Assembly: GCA_021904315.1 (NCBI GenBank) | Contig: CM038926.1 | Location: 4,388,390 to 4,452,389, forward strand | Direction of reading: 5' to 3' | Length of the DNA stretch: 64,000 nt | Source of the DNA: Sphagnum magellanicum | Taxonomy: Eukaryota; Streptophyta; Sphagnopsida; Sphagnales; Sphagnaceae | Translations under genes and position numbers: made by a program | Shown here: positions 22,340 to 34,920 of the stretch, in pieces | Position numbering within the stretch: the first letter of the stretch is position 1 | How the letters are laid out: every line of letters begins with the position of its first letter | The notes under the pieces: generated by a model | The model's database searches: none | Told to the model about the DNA's origin: nothing | What the model saw: only the letters and a program-made list of their open reading frames with translations

Positions 22340-24060
22340 CAAAAGGCATTCATTTTCAAGATGTCAATAAATGTTGTGGGGAATGGAACATGTCTTGTCA
22401 CACGAATGTAGCATGTAGGGGATTTGTAGAATGTTTATATCATGTTTGATCATGTAAAGCGTGTCGTTGGTTGGACAATTATGGCTTGTCATACATGTAT
22501 ATGATCTGCCCTATTTTAAAGGGACGACCATTATTGTTTGTGACATGCAGTTTAAGAACACAAAGGTTCAATAAGTAATGTGGACAAAGTTTAATGACAT
22601 GATGTTAAAACATGGGTTTCCAAAATTGAATTTCAAGGGATTCATGGTTGATAATGCGTAAGCGAATTGGAACACAATCATAATTGTTTATGGATTAGGG
22701 GACCTCTTTGTGAAGATGGTTGATAAGGAGTGCACATGTCTATTCCACTTGATTCAATCATTCGATATGCACACCAATCAACCAATCAAACTTGAATTGC
22801 AAGATTAACACATCATTCTTTGCCATAATACAAAGGGCACAACATCTCTTGGGGAGGCTAATAGTTTCTATGCTCCAATTCATTGTTAGTGGTTTTCATC
22901 AAAGGCTAATTTTGAAGTAGACGTCCATGAACTTACAAATTGGCTTAACTTTTGGCATTTTTGTGTTAGGCAATGGTGAGGTTTCATGGTCCATGTGAGT
23001 ATTTCACCTACAAAGTTCCTATGACTCCTTTTCTCCTTTGTTAATTCGAAATTTGAATTCCATTTGCATTCTATTTTCATTTGTGCCTCCATTTCCTTTG
23101 TGACATTTTAGATTTTGTTGAAGTTTTCCTTCTTTTGATTTACATTAATTCAATGATGAGGAATGGGTGGGCACGCCCGCTCACAATCTAGCAAAAATTG
23201 TTCATAACATGTGGTTGCAAAAGTTGAAAAAACGTGACACTTATCTATACACTATGAGGTTCAATGACTACATTTGTTATTTCAAACAATCTACATTGTA
23301 TAGATAGTTTTTACAAGGTGGTCCACCTGGTCATGAATTTGATTAGAATGAATTGTTATTAAGGAGGGCCTAAGGATCAAATGATCTTACTAGATTTGCA
23401 ACAATTATCGCAAATTACATGTGGATGAGTCATCCTTCACAAAGCGCCTTGTGCACCTAGAGAGTAAAGAGGTTTTTGGGTATGCCAAATGACTTGCTAA
23501 TTATCCTCTTGGCGTAAACAAAGATTACCATTAACTTGACCATTTGAATTTCTCCTGTCCATAATTAACCATTCTTACTACTAAACATGATAAGGTGGAG
23601 GATGTACGCATTCAACAATTGCCAAATGGTTTTGATATTTTGCTACCTTTGGTATTTTGAAGTGGCTTGGAGTTAAAAGAAAATATTTGTGTTGATGGCT
23701 AATGGCATATTGAACATTGCCCATCCAATTCTACAATTCAATGTTCATCACTATAGAAAACCATACCGCTCAAATGTAAAGTAAGATCAACCTTTACAAA
23801 TTTATAAGTGGAACCTTTGTTCCATGTTATTCAGGTTTATGGGTCCAATATTGCAACAGATCACTTAAACACCATAAGCATTAGTTTTGTCTCGATGATT
23901 TGAGCCATTGCATTAGTGGGATAAGGCAAAATTTACAGTTGCTAGGCTTGTAGTTCCAATTATATGGCCCATCCAAGAAGGTATTACTTTGACTCAAAAG
24001 GTGGCAATAACTCTAAAAGAGGCATGGTTTTCCTTTGATTGCTTGTGTAGAAACAATGTT
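22340..24060 (+). pseudogene. decayed transposase-like frame (probable MULE-type DNA transposon)
   Basis: Plus-strand frames in 22540-23000 give TIIVCDMQFKNTKVQ, then WTKFNDMMLKHGF, FKGFMVDNA, ANWNTIIIVYG, VKMVDKECTCLFHLIQS, and after short breaks VHELTNWLNFWHFCVRQW. Frames to about 23500 (for example HNLAKIVHNMWLQKLKKRDTYLYTM) look like its continuation. The order resembles a transposase-like protein family I recall from non-flowering land plants. The spaced Asp and Cys/His residues suggest a MULE-like catalytic core. Several in-frame stops (for example at the VDNA/ANWN and LQD/HIIL junctions) and frame changes make it non-functional. The family name is inference. Confidence 0.4.
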
Positions 24061-24350
24061 TGAAGTTTATTTGGCTTCCAATTTTCTAGTTTAAATAATT
24101 CCCATGTGCTTGCTATGAGTTGTCACAACCTTGTGAGGTCGTCCAATGTAAGTTGTTGGCATACAATTCATGGTGGCAAGAAGGTGAAATGACATTCCAT
24201 CTTCAAAATAACATAACAACACACCAACAATTGGGAGGTTGGCATTTTACTTCTCTAATGCATTGTTTTTCCTACTCTTGATGTCCTGCCACTTGGGTAT
24301 GGATGAATTTACAATATTCTTTCTAATAATAAATGATATGATGCCATTAT

Positions 24351-25266
24351 TGTCGCAACCCTAGCTTTGGGCTCACGACTAAGGCAAATGCTTGGAAAGG
24401 TGCAGGCTAAGAGTGAGCCTAGGAGTCACATTTCATGCTCCCAGGAGTGCAAAAAAGTGTGAGGGAATGAACCCCCATGCTCCCAAATGAGCTCCCACTT
24501 TGGGAGTTGGATTCTTGATGGACTCTCAAATTTTTAAAGGGCAATTGCAAGGGCCAAAATTCATTGGATTAAGAAGTTCTTTATATCATTGGAAATATCT
24601 TGGAACGTAGATATCTAAAATGGGCTCGCACGTCCCATTTGAGTACTTAAAACACAAGTTATGGCCAAAAGAAGGGTCGGGAGTCAAATTGGCAATTTGA
24701 CTCTCGACCATTAAAAGTTAAGAATCTCTTTGATTTCCTTATGTGCAAGTGGCGTGCCACATATTTTTGGAAAGTTATCAACGAGGGCTACAACTTTGCT
24801 TCAAACCTCACCTAAATTAGAGGTTTGCACACAAAGTTATGCGCCTCCAAAGTTGCAAGGGTCCCAATTTTGGGAATTTCGGGACTCCCATTTGGGAGTC
24901 TTGGGACAAAATGACATTTGGATGCTGGTCTTGTGGCCAAGCACGTAGAATACTATAAGGGGGAATGTGGTGGCTTCCTTCAAGTTCGGGCCATGGTGAG
25001 TCTTGTGAGTCTGTGTTTATTCGTGGTTCGTCCGTGCACCAAAAATGCTCCAACTATGCACTAACCAACTTGTTGTTTGGTTTGTGCAGGTCCATGTGAG
25101 TAATTGAATTTTTTGTCACTTTTCCTAGTCCCGTCCCGAAGCTCCATCACACCCCTCTAATCTCAAAATGCTACGAGACAGGGAGCGTGCCCTAACTCCT
25201 TCTCCTTCCGTTGTCTTCACCTTTGGACTTGTAGTTGAGTCCATTAAGGAGTTTAGAGGTGCATCA
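24351..25266 (+). mobile_element. solo LTR, family A
   Basis: It starts TGTCGCAACCCTAG and ends GAGGTGCATCA. It is flanked by the perfect 5-bp duplication ATTAT (24346-24350 and 25267-25271). It is 916 bp long with the TATA-like AGAATACTATAAGG at about 24947. Nothing of an internal retrotransposon region adjoins it. This copy fixes the family A boundaries used for the others. Confidence 0.93.
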
Positions 25267-25271
25267 ATTAT

Positions 25272-28200
25272 TGGAAAATTTCCTAGATGTTCATGCGTTT
25301 ACTTTGTTACAATGTTGATAGCTTCTTTGGGTGGCCATGGGGCATATGTGCAATGTAAACATGTGTATCACATCTTGTACATGATTATCTTTTGTGAGCT
25401 CACTAAAGAGTTCATTCATTACTACATGTGGAGTTGGGATGAAGTTTAATGTTTGTTAATGTGCTTAAAAACCTTTGGAATCTAATGACATACATCACAA
25501 TTGCATTTACTTCAAATCAATTGTGTTTTTCTCATTCATCAAACTTGTTGTAGTTACTTCGACTATGTACAAAATTTAGTTTCCAACTACATCCTAATAG
25601 TTTTTTCTCCATTATGTATTATTTCAATCATTCTTATGAAATGTATTTTGTTTTTGTTCAGGTGAACATACAATAGTGGTGTGACATCAAAATATGTGGC
25701 TTGATAAAATTTTGATACATTTTATTAACAATGAAACCTTTGACAATCATAATGTGCTTGCATGTAGATTACCTTTTTTTTTGTAGAATACTATAATACC
25801 TTGCCATTGCAGCACATGTTTGTCAAAAAATAATTATATTTATTAATTTAAATTCATCAAATATTTCTCATGCATGTAGTTTCTTGTCATTTGAATATTG
25901 CTAAAGATGTTGAACTTATTATATAAGAGCCCTAGATATTTAGAACATTGGTTGCACCAAGGATGATAAAATGCATCTTTGTATTTTTTTTGACTTCAAA
26001 CCTTCACATGATGTTATTGTCGACAACTATGTTACCTAAATCCATGTTCATAATCAATATATCATCTGAGCCTATTCACCTACTCACTCGCTCACCTATT
26101 AGTGTCGTTGAAACTACCATAATGTTTTAATTAACCCCCATACAAAAAAGGTGACATTTGCTTTACTCATAAGAGATGTATGATCCTATTGAGAGACTAG
26201 GAGAAAAAGAAAACTTCAACAAGGTTTTCTTTGCAAACACATTCATTGATTTAACATTTTGAGTCTTCTTGGAAGATTCCAAGTTCATCAAAGACTATAA
26301 AGGAAAATTATCACAATGGAATCAGTACCAAACACACAAATATATCAACTTGACTTGGTATGAAAGTTGAGATTTGATATTAAAAAAAATTGTGGAACAA
26401 TAAACGAACAACATCCAAATTAATAGATGCCACCTGGAAAAAATGAAAATTGCAAATCAAGATGAAAAAGTAAAAAATTGAAATGCAATTGAGATTTTTA
26501 GTGAAAGCAACAAATTTGTTGATGGGACTACCATAGTTGGGGAAGACTTAGTGAAATGTTGCATCCAATATTGGAAACATTATGCTTCTAAACACCATGG
26601 GTCGACCCTATAATTAGTTGTAATGAAACAACTAATCAAAGGTTGATTGATTATTAAAGACAATTATAATGTTCAGAGGTTCATCATATAGATTTAACTT
26701 GGATATACAATGTTATAAAAACAAAGTTAAATCAAATAGAAATTCTCATATGTTCATCTTGTGTACATTAAACTCAAGAGATATAAAGTCGTATTTTTAG
26801 TCACATAATGTTCATCACAATATTTCCATTCAAACGATATGAAAATAAAACATTTAATTCATGACACATATAATATTCTTAGTAACATCTCAAATTAATC
26901 TAAACAAGAACACAAGAATGGAAAAAAGAAAAAGAAAATGTGAAGCACAAGATAAATGCCAAAAGAAGAAAACAAATGCAAGAACACATAGAAAAAAAGG
27001 ACATGAAGATGTAAAACATTTTTTTGAATATTACCATAAAAATTTCCATAGGTCTTCAAGATGCAAAAATAATAAAATGTGATGATGTTCATATGTAGGA
27101 ATTAGATACTTTTCCACCGCAAATATGCATTTAGAATAACATATTATGTTTCAAACAATTCAAAAAATTTCTCACAAATTCTACATTTGAACATTGTTGG
27201 GTCTGAAGTGAAAAAAAATTGTATATGATCTAAAAATATGTAAAATGAGAAGTTTAAACATTAATCAAATTTCCAATAGACTTTTTTATGCATTCAACTT
27301 TTCATCATGTTTATGTAGCTAACAACTCCAAATGGTTTCATAACTATAATATTTGTGAAGAAATGAGAAGGCATAAATAAATTGATATTCTCTTGAACAT
27401 AGCCAAAATGGTTACATATAAGGTTTGAATCACAAGCTCAATGAACTAGATGACAATGCCTTACAATGGATGATTTAATCAAGAATATATATGATTTATG
27501 AACCTTGCAAGATAATTACAGTTCAATAAATAAATATATAAAAAATACAAATAGAGATTTTATGAATTTTTGTATATCAACTATTCACATACCAATACTT
27601 CAATTTTTGTCATTAAATTGTCACTAGTAATGCATAGTAGTGAGGAGTCCCAAGTTTAATAAAGTAAAAGCACCTATAATTGTTTGAATATAATCATAGA
27701 AGTAAATCAACATTCAATTTTCTCTTACATTCATTATTGCCCCAAGCTAATGGATGTGCATGTGTAGATTTTGGGTGCACCCATCCAATTGATGTGTTCT
27801 TTTTAGTCTACCCATCTACTTGTTGGGTTTCTTCTCAAAATATGAATGTTGGGTAATTGATTTAATCATGCCTCAATATCATTATATTTTTTTGAGTTGT
27901 TACTTGCCATTTTGTATCACAAGGTTTCATATCACTATAAAATGTAAAAAAAATCATATTACTAATTTTTAAAATGAAATTTGTTTGATAAACATACAAA
28001 TAATTAGTTTCAATTCTTTTTGATCTTATTAAAATGAGATTCCTAAAAAATGATTTGAAAAATTATGCAAGAATTGACTAAAATAAAACACTTCAATTTT
28101 AAAATAAATTAAAATTCTAATATAAAATTGTTTTTTGAGATATAATTTTAAAAACTTAATTTGATGTTATTTTAATAACTTCAATAAGGCTCTGATGAAG

Positions 28201-29724
28201 ATTTAATAACAAAAATCTAATGAAATTAAATTTTAATTGATTAATTTGTTTGTATTGTTGTTACCTTTTATGTTATAAAAAATTATTATTGCCTTAAGAT
28301 AGTAGATATGCATGCATGATTTTAGGTTTTACTAAGCATGTATGGGGCAAACACAACTAGTTTTTCTTTAAACACCACAATTTGGAACTCAACCCAAGGA
28401 AACTAATTTGGACACTTTAACAATTTTAAATTGGAATATGTTTAACTAATTTCCAAGTAAAGAGGGATGGAAAGGTGTCTTTTAATATCGAAGTCTTGTC
28501 TTTTCAGAGGGTTTTTTTTTTCTTTATCAATACTGTAGTTACAAGCAGATTTTCAATACCTTTTGTACCACTTTGCTTTCATTCCTCTTCAATTGGATTC
28601 GAATTCAATTCTTGTTCAATTCAATAAAATTTGAATTCAAGTTGCATACGACATCATTCAGTATTGTCATGTGAATGGAACTTGATCTCCACAAAATCAA
28701 TTCATTTTTTGATAATCATTGGTAATGCAGAATAGAATAGCACAAAGCCCAAGTTATTTTATATAATAATAAAAATAATTACACCATTACATGGATAACT
28801 AGTCTGCTTGAAACCATACTCTGGATAAATCCAGAGAACAGAAATGTATAATAAGGATCAGTTAAAAGCCACCAACATGAGCCAATCATTGTGATTTAGC
28901 AATCAGAGTCAATCATATTTTTTCAATAACCCTTTTGGGTGCAAGAAATAACTATTCATGTGCATATTTATAGGTCCAAACTCAGTTCTGCACTAATCAA
29001 AGGAGAAACTTCATCCAAATTATAGTGTACAAGCCATCATGCTCCTACTGATGGAGCTGCTCTGATCCATCATATGTGGTGCTTGTTTGCCTCCATGCTC
29101 CTTATTGTAGTTCTGTAGTGTGTTTTAAAATGAAGAAAGGGGAGTAAGCGCAAGGATGCAAGAAAACAATTGTCATCACAGTCAAAGCTCTTTGAAAAAG
29201 GGTGGATCAAAATTGTATAACATTTGCAACCAAAACATTCTGTCATAGGACAGCTTAAATCAAATATTACCATCTTGGTAGCAGCCCAAACTAAAGCACA
29301 CATTCTTTTGGCACAACAAGCAGTCACTTTTACTTCAGTTTCACTGAAGAAAGCAGAGCAAACAATCCAAGACCCAAAGGATGTTCGTCTGAACCTTAAA
29401 TCCTGCACTATGAGCTATGTCTGCAAACCAAGGAGTACAAAACCAACAAAACCAAAACATCCGCACCTTCTTAGCTTTGTAGCACACTGGTATAAACACT
29501 AGGAAATATTCCGACCATGAACTTGGAACTATGAACATTTAGTAGCTATTCTTGACAGTTAGATAATGAGTGGGTGGGGTGGAGGATTGAAACTGCAATA
29601 TGCATTTGATAGATTACTCTGCTCTTCACAACCACAACCTAAAAACGTTTTCAACTCTAGAGGTTGCTCATAAGGCAAATCCTAGCAAAACTGAGAGGCC
29701 TTTCTGAGTCTGCAGTGTGGGAAC
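25272..29724. other. long AT-rich interval, no gene recognised
   Basis: Only short unrelated frames are present, including a Lys-rich one at 26861-27082. I see no conserved domain, RNA gene or LTR structure. The last kilobase (from about 28850) is less AT-rich and may include the 3' untranslated region of the minus-strand zinc-knuckle gene. Confidence 0.35.
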
Positions 29725-32073
29725 TTAGCTCACTGATCCAACCCTTAGGTCTTCTTCCTCTGATTGGCAGCCACTTGACCAACAACACAATGCCACCTCT
29801 GTATCACTATCTTCACTCCCATACCCAACAAGGCCATGCCACCTTTCTGGCTCCACAACAACCTCCACAGACTTTTGCAATGGCTCCACAACCAATGTAC
29901 TCATCTCTGGGACTTCACTAGTGCACTCAATGAAAGTATCCAAACCTTTTTCTTTGTTGCCCATATCATGACATGGAAGCTTTGGCTTGAGTAACCTACT
30001 CTTTTCACAAATGGAACTTCCTTTCCTCTTCACTCCAAATACTTTGAGCCCGACTGATGAGAATCCACTCTGCTGTTGTACACCTTCAATTGGGCTTTGC
30101 TGTCTCAATTTGAGAGCTTTAATCTCATGCCTGGTGTTCTCCTTTTGATCTTGTTCATTCTTGGAAGTGAGTCCAGTGACACCTAAACCATCCCATGGGC
30201 CAACACCTCTAGCAGGAATAGATCCAGTTTCCAGAGACCCTCCTTGTTCCCCAGATGTTGAGGTTTTAATTCCAGCTGCTCTGGCTGCAAGGAACGCCTG
30301 CTGCTGCTCTCGTCTCTCTGCGTCAGCTGCCTGGAGGCACAAAAGAGGCACTTAGTGTTTGCCTAATAGTTGCATTCAGTTGATATGAATGAGATGGCTT
30401 GAAAAACTTATGAGAGTGTTGAGAAAGTGCAAGACAAAGCGACCTTTGCAAATGGGTCATCACAAAACTTGGCAATATGGCCCTTCTGTCTGCACCTGGT
30501 TCCACCAGCATCCCACCAGTGTCAATAACTCTGAAAAAATTGCAATGAGAGTGAACAATGCTTTGCTCCCAGCAGAACTGACATATCATATCTGAAGCTC
30601 TGAAAGTGATATGACTTCCTTGTAACATAGATGCATCAAAACAATGAACCAGTTACAGGTTGATTCAGATCCAACATCAAAATAGTATGCCTTTAACCAA
30701 AGAAATGGCCCTATTCTGCCCTGTATTTCTCTTTGAAAGCTGATGATCAGGGTATACCATACACATCTCTCTCCATGCAAACATATAAAACCTTGATCTG
30801 AATAGTGTCTTAGCATTTCCAATTGAAAGGAGATGAGCCGTACTTGTGACAAGAGACATTTCTACAGTTGCGTTGCAGATGGCCTCTCTCTCCACATCGG
30901 CTACATGTCACACCCTCCACACACTCCCACGCCATGTGGCCCCGTCTGCAACCCCCCAACACCATCCATTCAGATGATTCCTCTTGACAACTATAATCAA
31001 GCATTTCACATCTACATTCTTTAGGAATATTCATTCTGACTCCAATCATGACCTGCTTCAATTCAGAAACTCAGATTTTCACAAGCATCTTTCAGACAGT
31101 CACTAAAGCAAGTGAGCCCCACTATCAGTCAAGAACTACAGCTTAAAGTTGTGTTAAGATATAGAATTTCTTCACTACATCTTTGACTGTGACAAACACT
31201 TCCAGTTGGGTTTTTGGAACTATCAGGTTTTGGGGTTTTAGGTACCAATCCAAGGACAAACCTGCTCTGAGAATCCAATTATGTCTATGAGATTTCAGAG
31301 ATAGGTGACCATTCTGTCATTTGTAGCAAACCTAAATCAACAGGAGAAGAATGTGTATGGTTGGTCATAACCTCATGAGTGTCACTTACAAAATTTCAGA
31401 CCATCATCTTCACCATGAATAGCAGTGACTAGCTGCATTGACTCACAACTGACTTCATCAGCTCCTGACAGTGGCTGAAGGGTACACAATAGTCTGCAAA
31501 AAAGTTTGGGCAAACATTACACAAAAATCTCCAGTCCTGAATTTCTGTTGTAGTTCTGGAAGTAATCTGGAAGACTCAGTTCTAGAGGAAGATGTTGCTA
31601 AACCCAGCTGCTATCCTAACTAAAACACACAGAAAATGGACCCAGAATTTATGACCAAGATCACACCAATTGGTCATGTATGAAACTTAATATGTGATTT
31701 GCAAAGAAAACAAGAGAAGGAATCCTCGTCCAGAAGCAACAACAAACACTTGCCATGCACCTAGAGCTCTTCACCTCAGATCAAAACAGACCAAATCACA
31801 TTCATGAAACCCTAGTTCACAAACTGCGCAATCTTATGAAAGAGTTGCGCAGAAATTTCCCAGCGTTTTCTTCATCAATTACTCAACAGCTTCTCAAGAA
31901 ACCGAAAGATTGCCTCATGGCATGTGACATAGTGGCATGGTTGGAGACAGACACAGAGACACAGAGACAGAGGGAGCTCTTTACCCATTGCAGCGGAAAC
32001 AGGTGTGCAGGGAGCAATGTCGAGCAAGATGGCCTGAGCGTCCACAGCGATGGCAGGGACCTATGCTCCCCAT
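29725..32073 (-). CDS. CCHC zinc-knuckle protein, 4 coding exons (282 aa)
   Basis: Exons on the minus strand: 32073-31985, 30945-30844, 30495-30444, 30330-29725. All three introns are GT-AG and phases agree. The start MGSIGPCHRC places four CCHC knuckles (C-X2-C-X4-H-X4-C) back to back at residues 7-20, 25-38, 44-57 and 62-75, each with all four metal ligands. Introns cut knuckles 2 and 4, so the joined exons are confirmed by restored ligand spacing. Then comes an Ala/Arg/Gln helix (AADAERREQQQAFLAARAAG), a polar tail of about 180 residues, and near the end the acidic LVGYGSEDSDTE motif. Tandem knuckles usually bind single-stranded RNA or DNA, as in AIR1/2-like or CNBP-like proteins. The tail does not let me name an orthologue. 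Donor 3 (GTCGCT) is weak. The frame is open upstream of the ATG to a stop, so an earlier start through an upstream exon is possible. Confidence 0.85.
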
Positions 32074-34920
32074 CAATTGAGTTGCAGCAAAGAGCAGTAT
32101 ATTCCCACCTTTGCTGATTTTCCTGAACTCGTCAGTCTACAGCCGATCTGTCCGCATGCTAAAGATTCGTGAAGCTCCTGTTCCGCTTTTTTTACACAGA
32201 GATCTCTTGTGATCAGACCTAACATACTCGATCAGGGAATTTCTCCTTTCGATTCCAGGAAAAGGAGTCTCGTACCGAGGACAGAAACTGATGACAATCC
32301 TCGAAGAAGGTAATCAATGTCCTGAGTGCTAAAGGGGATGAAGAACTAAGTGGGGCGTAAGCTAAGGCTCTCCTCGGAAACCATCGAGCTCCTTGTTTTT
32401 GTTCTTCCGCCTTCGAATAAGAGATTCTTGGGATAATATCCTTAGGGTTCACCCGGGACTCATTTGACGAACTGTGCGCTCAATTACAAAGATACTAGAG
32501 GCCCTCGATGTCCAGGGGTTGCAGAATCCCTCGCACACGTGACACAAAGTCCCTTTTCTGTTCTTCTAATGTCAAAGAAACGGCAAAATCCAGAAGAGAC
32601 CTTCCAGATAATGCTATACCCAACACCGAACAAATTCTGGGAATCAAATTCCAGGAGAGATTGAGAGACGTGCACACGGAGATTTCAAACTGATTGGTAA
32701 ACGATCTGAATGGGGTTGAGAGAAGACTGGAGATTCATGGCGATCTCCACTGTCTCACGGCAGATGCGTCATCACATCAAATCCTAAATAAAAAAAGCTC
32801 CAAGAATAAATGCTACTGCTGCCTCCAGATGCACAACCGCACATACGTAATGGTTTTGCACAACCACAAATTCTGATCCAGAATTACGGTTACATTTGCC
32901 AGCTTCCGGGTGATTCATTCTTGATGTCACTCGTTCTCTGCTTTTTTCTGGAACCAGAGAGATCCGCTGTACCCTGAAGCATGTCCCGATGCTGTTTATG
33001 CGTGTCAAGAGTTGAATTCCGAACCCATTTCGCACCTCAGGGATTCCCTGAACATTGATTGTTATGTACCTTTTCACCCCAGTCAGATATAACTTTTTTG
33101 ACGTCTACCTGTCCAACAAGGGCATGTGCATTTGGTGGCAGCACAATAAGTTTCTGACAATGGGCTACAGCCTACCAGTTTCTGGAGGTTGCTGTGGTTG
33201 GTGTGTAAGTTCATAATACTATTCATGCGACCCATCTGTTGTGAGCTCTTTGACAAGTGTGTCGTTGTCCCATGTGAGAGCGACTTCTTGTGGGTTGAGG
33301 CGAGAATGCCTATTTTCTTTCCCCGCAGGAAGAATTGGACTTCTGTCAGATCTCCTCTGTTCACAAACTTTTCTTCTACCTGCTTCTCCAACTTTTCACT
33401 CTATTGAGCCCTCTTTTCTGACATTACACATCTATTATAGATCATGAGATCAATTGAAATCAGAGAACTAAAATAATGCTACATGTTTTTGTGCAGTGAC
33501 ATTGTGATCTGTTTGAAGTGAATTCTCTGATGTATATAGTGTATTCAGCTTGTACAGGGCAAAATTTAATGGCAAACAGCAGAAAGACATTATGATCCCA
33601 ACAACAAGAGCATTGATCATTGGCACCAATCCTCACTATTGCCTTCATTTCACTCTTCATCAACCACTCAAGAATGTTCTTTGCAGTTGTTTTCCAGTCT
33701 TCAATACATAAAAAAGGTATCTCCCTTGTTTTAGCTATTCTGACATGAACTGTCATTCCTTTTGTGATCATACTTTGTGTCTACACCTAGTTTCGTTGAA
33801 ATGGTGGAAATTTGTAGTATTTGTTTGTTGTGCATCCAAATGTAGGTGTTCAACCTCTTGTTTCTTGTGGTTTTTGACTGTATCAGGTCATTGCAAGCAG
33901 CCTTCCAGCGCCTTTGCATTCGCTTTGCACAATCTTGTATCAAGAACAAGATTCAATCCACTAGCAACTTGTTGATACATGCATTATTGTTTTGTGTCTA
34001 AATTGAAATTTGTATTCTCATGGAAAAGAAGGAAAAAGTATGATTTTTTAAGCTTCCAAATTTCTTGTATCACTTGATCTCCCAATGAAGGCCTAATGCT
34101 CAAGCTCCCTTCGATTCCTCTACTAAACCTTCCAACACACTTTAATGATGTTTGTACGAATCAGATTCCTCAATGCATCATCTATAAGCAAGACCAACCA
34201 CACAAACTTATTTTATCATTCCAACAGATCCATGTTGGTTTAGCAGAAGGGAAACTGATCAGCACAAATCCACTTGTCAATAAATCAGCATTATTCTTTG
34301 TTTTTATATTTTGTGAGTAGTTATTTGAGCCCTGAGTGCCATGACATTGCTTCACATAGATGAAACATGGTTCTATTGGACACATAAGATGTGGGTCCCT
34401 GAGAAAGTTTTGAAAGCTAGAAATGCATTGGAGAAAAGCTTGGGTTCAAATGCCCATTTGTTGATCAGACATGTTAGCTAGGTGGTGTAATTATGCCCAT
34501 ACATGTGCAAGAGTGAATGAAAATTTTGGAAGCTAAAAAGATGCATTAAAAAGAGCTTTGGTTGATCAAAATGTCAATCACCCAGTTAGCTAGATGTTAT
34601 AGTTGTAAAAGAATTTCCACTAGCAGTACTACAATAATATGTACACAATAAAAAGGATGAAATACATGCCTTAAGTAGCATGACAAGCTCCGAGGGGATA
34701 TAGTTATATACAAACAAGAATGCCCTTTACACAATACTTGGATAAGTGTGGCCAAAATTTGGAGCAATGCAGATCTAACTACACTATCACACCATAACAT
34801 TGACAGAGCTTGATTAGTCTATTATTGGGTTGTGTATGTAGCAATTTGACGTAAACATTCAACCATGGCACAATTGGTTAAGATTCTTTCAGAAAACTAT
34901 TGTTTTAAAATATTGTATTA
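32074..34920. other. upstream region of zinc-knuckle gene, no second gene assigned
   Basis: 32100-33100 has higher G+C and more CpG than the surrounding DNA, as expected for a promoter and 5' leader of the minus-strand gene. Minus-strand frames at 33083-33391 and 33460-33771 are of about 100 codons with mixed composition. I could not connect them through plausible splice sites or recognise a domain. Confidence 0.35.

Noticed and set aside
21610-25266. Two same-strand family A LTRs about 2 kb apart read as one complete retrotransposon
   Set aside because: The right copy has its own perfect ATTAT duplication on both sides, the left copy is truncated, and the sequence between them looks like a DNA transposase relic.
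29725-31061. The CCHC region as a retroelement nucleocapsid
   Set aside because: Four intact knuckles are spread over spliced exons with conserved phase, followed by a long intact tail, and no polymerase or LTR is nearby on that strand.
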